From assembly GCA_023231365.1 (NCBI GenBank), contig JALNVO010000004.1:1-30937 (forward strand): a DNA stretch of 30,937 nt, written 5' to 3'. A program made the position numbers and the translations under genes. The notes beneath the pieces were generated by a model. That model did no database searches, had not been told where the DNA came from, and saw only the letters and a program-made list of their open reading frames with translations. Below, one piece after another: positions 15,936-23,244 of this stretch. Numbering within the stretch: the stretch's first letter is position 1; every line of letters begins with the position of its first letter. Origin of the DNA: Fibrobacteraceae bacterium (GTDB lineage Bacteria; Fibrobacterota; Fibrobacteria; Fibrobacterales; Fibrobacteraceae).

Positions 15936-16875
15936 AAAGAATGACATCTTCTATTTTCTTCTTTTTTAAAGCGAGCATGAACAAGCGATCCAAACCGACC
16001 GCCACGCCTGACGCCGCAGGCATCCCACTCTCAAGAGCCGCAAGGAAACGTTCATCAACCCGAGGAACTGGCCGGGCATTCTGCTTGCGCCAAGCCACAT
16101 CCGCTTCAAACCGCCGTCTCTGTTCAGAGGGATCCACAAGTTCTTCGTAACCATTGCAGAGTTCCATATTGCGGATGTAGAGCTCAAAACGCTTGGCAAC
16201 CTTATCGCCATCCGCATTGACGTAAGTCCTCGCTAGTGCGGCTTGACTTTCGGGATAGTCCATCAAAAATTCCGGGAAATTCCGCCCAAGTCTCGGTTCA
16301 ATGACCGTGACCATCAAATAATCCCACCAGTCTTCTTTGGTAAATTGATCCGAACCTTCTACATCGGGAATCCGGTGATGTTTTAGGGCATCGCGAAATG
16401 CGCTTGCATCGGCCGTCAGCGGATCCACTTCCGCATAGTTCAAAAAGGCGTCCTTCCAGCGGGTGCGTTTCGCCTCTACCTTAAAACCGAGAATTTCGGA
16501 GCAAAGATCTTCGACTTCCGTCATCAAGGCTTCTACGGGCATCCCGACGCGGTACCATTCCGCAATTTCAAATTCGGAATTGTGCTTTTCTCCCACTTCA
16601 TCCAAGCGGAACGCATGAGCTATTTCAAAAATATCGCCGAATCCTGCCGCGAGGAGGCGCTTTAGATGGAACTCCGGGCTCGTCATCAAATACCGAGGAG
16701 GATTTCCCAATGTTTCAAAATAATCCAAATGGGCATCCGTACCCGAAGCACGGGAAAGCACGGGCGTGTGCACTTCAAGTACGCTACGCGAAGCAAAAAA
16801 CTGGCGGATCTTTTCCGTGAGAGCAAGCCTCGCCTTCCACGTTTCTAAATCACAACTCGGGCGGAAGTCCATCAT
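15916..16875 (-). CDS. epmA: Elongation factor P lysine lyase/ligase (EpmA, GenX/PoxA)
   Basis: EpmA is a lysyl-tRNA synthetase paralogue that attaches beta-lysine to a conserved lysine of elongation factor P. The 319 residues contain only the class II catalytic core and lack the N-terminal anticodon-binding domain, which separates it from true LysRS. Motif 1 lies around VLEVHTPVL. Motif 2 reads FEIAHAFRLDEVGEKHNSEF. Motif 3 is GVAVGLDRLFMLAL near the C-terminus. Neither efp nor epmB is in the window, so the modification partner must be elsewhere. The ATG overlaps the stop of the upstream FISUMP gene by four bases (ATGA), which couples their translation. The 3' end overlaps the convergent thioredoxin-like gene. 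Confidence 0.93.
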   Translation of the reverse strand: MMDFRPSCDLETWKARLALTEKIRQFFASRSVLEVHTPVLSRASGTDAHLDYFETLGNPPRYLMTSPEFHLKRLLAAGFGDIFEIAHAFRLDEVGEKHNSEFEIAEWYRVGMPVEALMTEVEDLCSEILGFKVEAKRTRWKDAFLNYAEVDPLTADASAFRDALKHHRIPDVEGSDQFTKEDWWDYLMVTVIEPRLGRNFPEFLMDYPESQAALARTYVNADGDKVAKRFELYIRNMELCNGYEELVDPSEQRRRFEADVAWRKQNARPVPRVDERFLAALESGMPAASGVAVGLDRLFMLALKKKKIEDVILFMDDNS

Positions 16876-18017
16876 TCTTGTACGCAGCGCACAGAAAGGC
16901 CGAACTTCTTATCGACGGAAATCTTACTGAATTCCGATTCACCGGCAAAGAACGAGCGGGCAAAACCCCGCGTGGCATCATCTTCATTTGTACTCCAGAA
17001 ATATGCGCCTTCGCCGACAGTCGTGCTAATGCCATTCTGGTTAAAATAACCGCCGAATTCAGTGGACACGGAAAAATCGGCCGCAAATGAAGCAAAGAGC
17101 TCTTCGAAATCCGCATCCGTCGCAGCGTGGAATCCTTCAGGGCAAGCCGTTTTAGCAGCTTCAAAGGAATAAAGGCGCCCATACTTTTCACAATTCGCCG
17201 AATCGGCATCATAGCAAGCGGAATTTTCAGGGACATTAAAATCCAGGTTATCGATCATCCAGATTTTTTCTCCAAAGCGTTCCACGCGATAAACCTTTCC
17301 ATCCCGCGGATCGACGACGCTGCCGATGACCGGGCAGCGGAAAGAGGCATTCAGGGAATCGAGAAGCAAATTGAGCGTGTCGCCAAAGATAGCGCAATAT
17401 TGAAATTTCTTCCTTGCCGAAACAAAATCTTTCGCATCCATACCGATTAACGTTTTCTCCGCCAAAGCAATCGCCGGATAAAGAGAATCCGTTACAGGAA
17501 TTACTGTATTTATTGCACGCAAAGCAGAATACCAAGCTGGGGACAGATCAAAGGAGGAATTCGAGAAACCATTCAACGCAAGAGAATCTATGAACAACGT
17601 CATCGGCGAAGGCTTCTGCACGATGATCTTTTTAGCCACAAGCTTCACTGGCTTTGCAGCACAAGCTGCGGAATCAGGAGCATCTATACGGGAAAAAGAG
17701 GAATCGGTACGAACAGCACATTTTTCAACACATTCAGCGTGTTCCTTTTTCGGGCAAGCTTCCCACAGGAGAGTATCCACTTTCACCGCAACTGGTTTTG
17801 AAAAGGCTTTATTCTTAAGAGCGAGAGCCGCCGTTTTTCCAAAAACGGAAATGGAAAGCGTATCGTGAGCAAGCCCGGCGAGAGCGAGAGAAGAAAGGGC
17901 CTCGGAACAAGCTTCGATACCTTTTGACTTTGAGCAATCCTTAGAAACGTGAGGTGCATTTCCCGCAATACCGAATACTGTCAAAAAAGAAATAGAAGCA
18001 AATAAAAGCTTTTTCAT
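16872..18017 (-). CDS. Exported FISUMP-domain protein
   Basis: The 381-residue product starts with a signal peptide (MKKLLFASISFLTVFGIAGNA). The C-terminal 154 residues (about 228-381) are the FISUMP domain, the Fibrobacter succinogenes major paralogous domain: DPRDGKVYRVERFGEKIWM near its start, CPEGFHAATDADF in the middle, and YFWSTNED and SVRCVQE at the end. The domain is abundant in Fibrobacter and some Bacteroidota, usually in lipoproteins or surface proteins, and its function is not established. The middle region is Ser/Ala-rich with several Cys pairs and is not recognised. The ATG at 18017 has GGAG seven bases upstream; the TTG four codons earlier overlaps that site and is unlikely. 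It overlaps epmA by four bases and diverges from sufS. Confidence 0.88.
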   Translation of the reverse strand: MKKLLFASISFLTVFGIAGNAPHVSKDCSKSKGIEACSEALSSLALAGLAHDTLSISVFGKTAALALKNKAFSKPVAVKVDTLLWEACPKKEHAECVEKCAVRTDSSFSRIDAPDSAACAAKPVKLVAKKIIVQKPSPMTLFIDSLALNGFSNSSFDLSPAWYSALRAINTVIPVTDSLYPAIALAEKTLIGMDAKDFVSARKKFQYCAIFGDTLNLLLDSLNASFRCPVIGSVVDPRDGKVYRVERFGEKIWMIDNLDFNVPENSACYDADSANCEKYGRLYSFEAAKTACPEGFHAATDADFEELFASFAADFSVSTEFGGYFNQNGISTTVGEGAYFWSTNEDDATRGFARSFFAGESEFSKISVDKKFGLSVRCVQE

Positions 18018-18109
18018 TTGAATCTCCAATTACACACACCTCGACCAAATTTTACAGAAATAAATTTTCAGAGGCGTCATCAATATAGCATTTTGCTATT
18101 TTCTAGGGT

Positions 18110-19342
18110 ATGCCCTATTCTGTAGAATCGATACGCAAACAATTCCCCGTGCTCGCCTTGCACGATAAAGACCCGAAACCGCTCGCTTTTTTGGATAGTA
18201 CGGCCACGACGCAAAAGCCGGCATCAGTAATCGACGCAATGGATCTCTTTTACCGCGAACATTACAGTTCGGTAAAAAGGGGCGTGTACCGCTTGAGCGA
18301 ACACACGACGCAGGAATTCGAAGCGTCCCGCAAAAAGCTTGCGAAATTCATCAACGCCAAAAGCGAAAATGAAATCGTCTTTACCCGCGGAACCACAGAA
18401 AGCATCAATTTGGTCGCTTGGACCTATGGGCGCAAATTTTTGAAGCCCGGAGATGAAATTCTCATCAGCGCACTCGAGCACCATGCAAATATCGTCTCTT
18501 GGCAACTCATTGCCGAAGAACGCGGAGCAAAAATCAAAGTGATCCCCGTCGCTGACGATGGCGACCTCATCCTCTCCGAAATACCAAAGCTCATCACCAA
18601 AGGCAAAACCAAGATTTTCGCCTTCACGCATATCAGCAATACGGTCGGTACAGAAAATCCGATCAAAGAAATGGCGCGCATCTGCCGCGGCATCGACCCC
18701 GAAATCAAAATTTTAATCGATGCAGCACAGAGTGCCTCGCACAAGAAGATTGACGTACAAAGTATCGACTGCGACTTCTTGGCGTTCTCCGGGCACAAGA
18801 TGTACGGCCCCACGGGAATCGGCGTCCTCTATGGGAAATACGACGTTCTCGACAGCATGCCCCCTTGGCAGGGCGGCGGAGAAATGATCGACCAAGTGAC
18901 CTTTGAGCGCACCACATTTGCAAAACCACCAGAGCGTTTTGAAGCGGGAACGCCGGCAATCGCCGAAGTGATCGGGTTCGGCAAAGCAATTGACTGGATA
19001 AACCAGGTCGGCATTGAAAATATCGCCGCACACGAAGCAGAAATCATCGCGTATGCGACAGAACAGCTTTCTCAGGTTCAAGGTCTCCACATTCTAGGGA
19101 ATCCAAAAAGCCGCGGAGCTTTGCTCAGTTTCACAATGGATTCGGCACACCCGCACGATGCGGCAATGCTCCTCGACGAAGACTTTATCGCCGTCCGCAG
19201 CGGGCACCACTGCGCACAGCCCGTAATGGACAGGTTCCACGTACCCGCGACAATACGCGCAAGCTTTGCCGCTTATACGGAAAAATGGGAAATTGACCGC
19301 TTGGTCGAAGGCCTCAAAAGAGTGAACAGAATTTTCGGATAG
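18110..19342 (+). CDS. sufS: Group II cysteine desulfurase (SufS)
   Basis: SufS takes sulfur from cysteine with a PLP cofactor and passes it to iron-sulfur cluster assembly. Landmarks are FLDSTATTQKP (27-37), the PLP-binding region with EHHANIVSW (123-131), the Schiff-base lysine Lys230 in SGHKMYGPTG, and the catalytic cysteine Cys368 in RSGHHCAQP, which places it in the SufS/CsdA group rather than NifS/IscS. The 410-residue length is normal. The other suf genes (B, C, D, E/U) are not beside it, so it stands alone here, ending at a hairpin at 19344-19363. It is divergent from the FISUMP gene across about 90 A+T-rich bases. Confidence 0.95.
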   Translation: MPYSVESIRKQFPVLALHDKDPKPLAFLDSTATTQKPASVIDAMDLFYREHYSSVKRGVYRLSEHTTQEFEASRKKLAKFINAKSENEIVFTRGTTESINLVAWTYGRKFLKPGDEILISALEHHANIVSWQLIAEERGAKIKVIPVADDGDLILSEIPKLITKGKTKIFAFTHISNTVGTENPIKEMARICRGIDPEIKILIDAAQSASHKKIDVQSIDCDFLAFSGHKMYGPTGIGVLYGKYDVLDSMPPWQGGGEMIDQVTFERTTFAKPPERFEAGTPAIAEVIGFGKAIDWINQVGIENIAAHEAEIIAYATEQLSQVQGLHILGNPKSRGALLSFTMDSAHPHDAAMLLDEDFIAVRSGHHCAQPVMDRFHVPATIRASFAAYTEKWEIDRLVEGLKRVNRIFG

Positions 19343-19343
19343 C

Positions 19344-19363
19344 CGGCGCTGAAATCAGCGCCG
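19344..19363. terminator. Hairpin terminator shared by sufS and gtrA-like gene
   Basis: CGGCGCTGA and TCAGCGCCG are perfect 9-base arms around an AA pair. The hairpin starts one base after the sufS stop and is followed by TTT on the plus strand. The stop codon of the convergent GtrA-family gene (19355-19357) lies inside its right arm. The T tract is short, so termination may be moderate. Confidence 0.7.
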
Positions 19364-19774
19364 TTTGAAGACCCAATACTTGTACATGCCAAAACTGACT
19401 ATCACGTACGCAACGTTAGCTACAATGTTCGCAAGGAATCCGGATTTGAAAATTCCTTCAAAGAATTGAGAAACAAAGAAAAGACCGCCACCACCGGCAA
19501 ACAACCGCTTAGCTATTTCAAGCACGACAAAGTTCACTGCATACGCACAACCGAAAACAATCAAGAACCGGATAATTTCCCCGCCCTTGCTATTATCACT
19601 TTTGAAATTCCATAGCCGGTTCATCAAATAAGAATTGGCACCCCCAACGACAAAGCCGAGAAAATTGGACAATTCCAAATTCCAGTTCAAAAGCTGATGC
19701 AAGATCCACACCACAATCAGCGTCAGGAGCGTATTGACGATACCGATAATATTGTACTTGATAAAATGAAGCAT
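19355..19774 (-). CDS. GtrA-family membrane protein
   Basis: GtrA-family proteins are small four-helix membrane proteins, often proposed to flip lipid-linked sugars used to decorate surface polysaccharide. The 139 residues show four hydrophobic helices. The typical N-terminal FIKYNIIGIVNTLLTL and the family motif NFLGFVVGGANSYLMNRLWNF are both present, as is the C-terminal YKYWVFKR. It is the last gene of a three-gene minus-strand unit and follows a lipoprotein gene after nine bases. No glycosyltransferase lies next to it, so a sugar substrate cannot be named. Its stop codon sits within the sufS terminator hairpin. Confidence 0.85.
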   Translation of the reverse strand: MLHFIKYNIIGIVNTLLTLIVVWILHQLLNWNLELSNFLGFVVGGANSYLMNRLWNFKSDNSKGGEIIRFLIVFGCAYAVNFVVLEIAKRLFAGGGGLFFVSQFFEGIFKSGFLANIVANVAYVIVSFGMYKYWVFKRR

Positions 19775-19783
19775 AGTGAAAAT

Positions 19784-20518
19784 TTAAAAAAGCCAATGTT
19801 CCGATTTTTCTTCCAAAGGCATTCCGCGAACAATTTGGCGCACCAGAGCAATTAAAACATCATCCCAATCGCTCTTATTCATGTACAAAAAGACTTTATG
19901 GCTTTTATCAAACAGCCCGTAAGCGAGAAGTTTCTTCTTTTCTCCCATCCAAACTACCGAATAGAAGCCCCTCAAGCGGAGAAAGGATGTCGAGCTAGGA
20001 TATCCTTTGCCATCATGTGTCACAATAACTTTCTTTGAAATAGCAATGGGGTGAATGCATATCACAAGACCATTCAAATGAAGAAGGGAATCATTCCGCA
20101 AGAAAAGGAATCTTAAGTATTTCTCGGGCACCGAATCGTTTTGAATAACATCATCATTCCGCCAAAAAAGAGCATCTGTGTATTTTTCCGAAAGAGAGTC
20201 CTCCGCAATAAGATAATTTCTAGTAAAAAGCGAATCCTCCTGAACGACCGTTTTTGCAAAAGCACCAGTTTCTTTGCCGAACTGTGTAGAAAATTCTTGT
20301 TCAAACCACTTTTTAGCATTTCCTCTATATTGAGGATTGTCTTCTCTAAAATCATCTCTATTTTCTATGAAGGGAGCAGAAGCCACAATAGTTACTTTAT
20401 CTATACTTTCGTCCCATGTAAGTTTTTGCCTTGCAGAAAAGTTGCACGAGGCTAAGAGCAGGCTTAGGCAAAGCAACGCCTTTTTTGTAGGATGCTTTTT
20501 ACAAATAAAACGCTTCAT
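19784..20518 (-). CDS. Putative lipoprotein of unknown function
   Basis: This 244-residue protein is not recognised. Its N-terminus is basic and hydrophobic and ends in LLLASC, a good lipobox, so Cys25 is probably lipidated. The mature part has an acidic, Asn/Asp-rich first half with several FxRNDx-type repeats (for example LFWRNDDV and LFLRNDSL). The second half is more ordered, with strand-like segments such as GFYSVVWMG and KVFLYMNK. The ATG at 20518 overlaps the 3' end of the upstream gene by 20 bases. That upstream gene encodes a predicted outer-membrane protein, so the pair may work together in the outer membrane; this is inference from context. Confidence 0.65.
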   Translation of the reverse strand: MKRFICKKHPTKKALLCLSLLLASCNFSARQKLTWDESIDKVTIVASAPFIENRDDFREDNPQYRGNAKKWFEQEFSTQFGKETGAFAKTVVQEDSLFTRNYLIAEDSLSEKYTDALFWRNDDVIQNDSVPEKYLRFLFLRNDSLLHLNGLVICIHPIAISKKVIVTHDGKGYPSSTSFLRLRGFYSVVWMGEKKKLLAYGLFDKSHKVFLYMNKSDWDDVLIALVRQIVRGMPLEEKSEHWLF

Positions 20519-21701
20519 GTAACCCTATGCCTATCGTCAAATGATGCGACCATCCATCAAAATTTTCATCTTTCAAAATATCGGGGTTGCGATAAGTTTC
20601 AGAAATTGCCATATATTGCAAGCGGAAATAGGCATCATATAAGTCTGTAATCGGTTGGATATAAGTCAATTGCATTCCAAGATGGAAGCAAAGGTGTTCT
20701 CTTATTTCATTATCCTTCACATCGTCAAGGAACAGCCCCCCGCCTCCAATGCCCGCGAGCAAAGCCATATTCCATCTAGAAGAATTTAAAATGGAAAAAC
20801 CTAAGGAAAAGGATTCATTGATTTGAGTCATACCCGTTTTAGAGCCTAAACTCGGATCTTCAAAATTTTCATATTTATCTCCAATGCTCGCGATAAATTG
20901 AGAATGAATAAAAAACCGATAAACCTGAAGATCTATTGAAAAGCCCAAATCAAAAGGTGCATCTACGTATTTTGAAACTTTTGTCGGCAAAAAGGAATGC
21001 CCCAAAACAAGTCCCAAAGCTGTCTGTATAAAAGGATCTCGGGATTCCGCTTTCTTTACCTCTGCACGGATGTCTTCCGTGCTGATTATTTTATCTAAAA
21101 AATTGCGGTACTTGGTATCAGGGTAGTTTGCAAAAAAAATATTTTTGTCTTCTAACAAAAAGCCTAAATGAGAGTGAAGATATTTCTTATTCTGATCACT
21201 GAGCTTCTTACGGCCGAGTCCATTATTTTTTGCTAAGCAATACTTCAGATTCAAAATCAAAAAATCTTTTGTTTCACGAGAAAAATCCGAGTATATGATA
21301 TTTTCCCGGATTCCATCATATTCATCTAGAAGTATATCCGAAAACAGTCTTCCAAGCCTATCTTTTGGAGCAAAGCGACTATTTTTCTCTATTTCAACAA
21401 TAGAATCATATTGAGACGACAGCTCCAAAATCTGCGGATAGTCTTTTGCAAGAAAGGCGAGCATCCAGATTTCATCTAAAGACAGAACACGAAGCGAAGT
21501 ATCTTTAGCCGAAACCTTTATCTGGAGTTCTTTAAAGAATTTCAAAAAGTCCCTAGCATTTTCCGGCGGAAAATTTTGCCTGTTATTTTTCATCGAAACA
21601 AATGCCGCCTGACGATATTCCACAACTTCGTTCACAACAGAAAGAGAATCGCAGAATGCGACAGAAGACAAACAAAAAACGAATATGGCGATAAATTTCA
21701 T
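20499..21701 (-). CDS. Exported protein with helical N-terminal half and beta-barrel-like C-terminal half, unknown function
   Basis: This 400-residue protein is not recognised. A signal peptide (MKFIAIFVFCLSSVAFC) comes first. Residues about 20-215 are charged and probably helical. Residues about 220-400 show alternating hydrophobic strands such as FDLGFSIDLQVYRFF, FSLGFSIL, NMALLAGIGGGGLFL, HLGMQLTYI and YFRLQYMAIS. The protein ends in HHLTIGIGLHEAFYL, a terminal strand with an aromatic residue close to the end. That pattern suggests a small outer-membrane beta-barrel. It is the first gene of the 21701-19355 unit and overlaps the lipoprotein gene by 20 bases. It has no visible sequence motif that points to an activity. 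Confidence 0.65.
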   Translation of the reverse strand: MKFIAIFVFCLSSVAFCDSLSVVNEVVEYRQAAFVSMKNNRQNFPPENARDFLKFFKELQIKVSAKDTSLRVLSLDEIWMLAFLAKDYPQILELSSQYDSIVEIEKNSRFAPKDRLGRLFSDILLDEYDGIRENIIYSDFSRETKDFLILNLKYCLAKNNGLGRKKLSDQNKKYLHSHLGFLLEDKNIFFANYPDTKYRNFLDKIISTEDIRAEVKKAESRDPFIQTALGLVLGHSFLPTKVSKYVDAPFDLGFSIDLQVYRFFIHSQFIASIGDKYENFEDPSLGSKTGMTQINESFSLGFSILNSSRWNMALLAGIGGGGLFLDDVKDNEIREHLCFHLGMQLTYIQPITDLYDAYFRLQYMAISETYRNPDILKDENFDGWSHHLTIGIGLHEAFYL

Positions 21702-21777
21702 TACACAAAAATATAACTCAAAACAGAACGTTCCACAGATCCTTCGGAGGATCCTAAATTGCCCAGTACATAAAAGA

Positions 21778-23147
21778 CTATCTTAGCTTATTCGCAAAAC
21801 ACTTTGCAACAATGGCATTTCCACTTCTAACGGCTAGCACATAGCTTCCAGGTTTGAGAGTTTTCCAAGCAGGGCATTCAACAACACCTTCAGAAGCCTT
21901 CAAGATCATCTTAAAAGCAAGCTTACCCTTGAGATCAAACACAAAAAGTGCCGAATTTATCTTATTCACCCTGTAGGTAATTCCATCTCCCGATATGCCG
22001 ACAAACGGGCGGAGAGATACGGCAATATTTGGAATAAACGTTTTACCGGAATCCTGATCGTCGGTGAGAGTCGAATCGTCCGGACTCCAGAGCGTAACGC
22101 CTGCAACATTAAATTCAAACTGATCCACGTTCGGGCCTCCATCGGAACTCATGGAAGAAAGCTTCAGCGTGTTGAGGCCCTTAGCAAGAATTACGGATAC
22201 CGTTACAGAATCGTAAGTCGTCCACGCGGCAGTCGTTGCAAAAGGAACGCCCCCTATAGAAGAGCCATTCCACACAAGATTCATGTGACGCGCAGCCGTA
22301 CCTCCGTTCGCATAGCGGATCGTCATCGAAGCGGAAGTTGCCGTCTTGGAGTTCAGTTTCCAAATGCCATAGCTATCCGAACTGTTGGTAAAATTATAAT
22401 AGCCGCTGTCAATCCAGCCCGCATTCTTTTCTTCATAAGCGCCAGAGCCCTCGTCCGGATAAGCTGCGTTCACAAGCGACAGAATAGATGCTGGAGCAGT
22501 CGTCACAGACGCGAGATCTACGACGGTAATCGTCCCCGACATCGAAGCCGCATCGCCATCACCACCAGAAGTCGTTACTGTAAAATCAAACGTTCCCGCT
22601 ACAGTCGGAGTCCCGGAAATTACAAGCGAAGAACCCGAAACAACCGCAGTTATTCCCGAAGGAAGGCCGCTCGCTGAAGCGCTTGTACAATTCTTGAATG
22701 TGTAGGAAACCGTCTGAATGGAATCGCCAAGAAGTACAGTCTGGATAGATGTACCCGATTTGATAAGCATCGGAACCGGATCTTCTCCCGTTAAGGCGAT
22801 ATCCGGAGTAGGAAGATCCCCCGACCCGAGCCAGAACCCTAAATGAGGCGGTTGATTGTAAGCCGTATTCTGCCAAGACATTCCCAAACGATAAATAGGA
22901 TCGTGCATCAACGTATAGATGCGATGCTCAGTTGGAATCGTCGTCGTATAAAGATATAGGGTGGATTCATCATGGAGAATCACTTCTTCACGCCAGTCGC
23001 CCAAAATATCGCCACTCAAATTCGGAGTCGCCTTTGTAGAATTGCAGGAACTTCCCGTCATGGAAAGAAGCGTCGTGCTCTTTGATGTAGAACTATTCCA
23101 TTTCGTAATCGTCACATTGTCGAGGAGTTCGTCCAAAAGGGGCCCAT
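21778..23147 (-). pseudogene. 3' remnant of a family PL11 rhamnogalacturonan lyase with CBM35-like module
   Basis: PL11 enzymes cleave the rhamnogalacturonan-I backbone of pectin. Only the last 110 or so residues of the catalytic propeller remain: ELLDNVTITKWN, then GDILGDWREEVIL, HRIYTLMHDPIYRLGM and PPHLGFWLG. The N-terminal 400 or so residues and any signal peptide are missing. An Ig-like domain (about 130-210), a CBM35-like module (about 220-345, with RYANGGTAARHMNL and SSDGGPNVDQFEF) and a lineage-style C-terminal tail follow. The frame is closed by a stop at 23167-23169, and the only start in it is a TTG at 23134-23136. An ATG at 23147 with AAGGAG six bases upstream is one base out of frame: it reads 11 codons, then stops. 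One added base in the homopolymer run at 23135-23145 would join it to the lyase frame. It should have no lyase activity. It lies downstream of the GH43 gene on the same strand. Confidence 0.8.
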
Positions 23148-23214
23148 AAAAACTCCTTGTATTCCTCTAAAAATATTCTCTTTCCATAAAAGCAATCAAA
23201 AGAAAACCTTTTCA

Positions 23215-23230
23215 GTTGTCCAAAGACAAC
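23215..23230 (-). terminator. Possible terminator after the GH43 gene
   Basis: GTTGTC and GACAAC pair around a four-base loop. On the minus strand the stem begins about 15 bases past the GH43 stop and is followed, after TGAAAAGG, by a T-rich stretch. The stem is only 6 bp and the T tract is interrupted, so this is a moderate call. If it works, it separates GH43 from the PL11 remnant. Confidence 0.4.
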
Positions 23231-23244
23231 ACCGGCTATCATTC

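Noticed and set aside
15916..16875. Lysyl-tRNA synthetase
   Set aside because: It lacks the anticodon-binding domain and has EpmA length.
21738..21753. GATCCT/AGGATC hairpin as terminator of the PL11 remnant
   Set aside because: No T tract follows on the minus strand and the stem is short.
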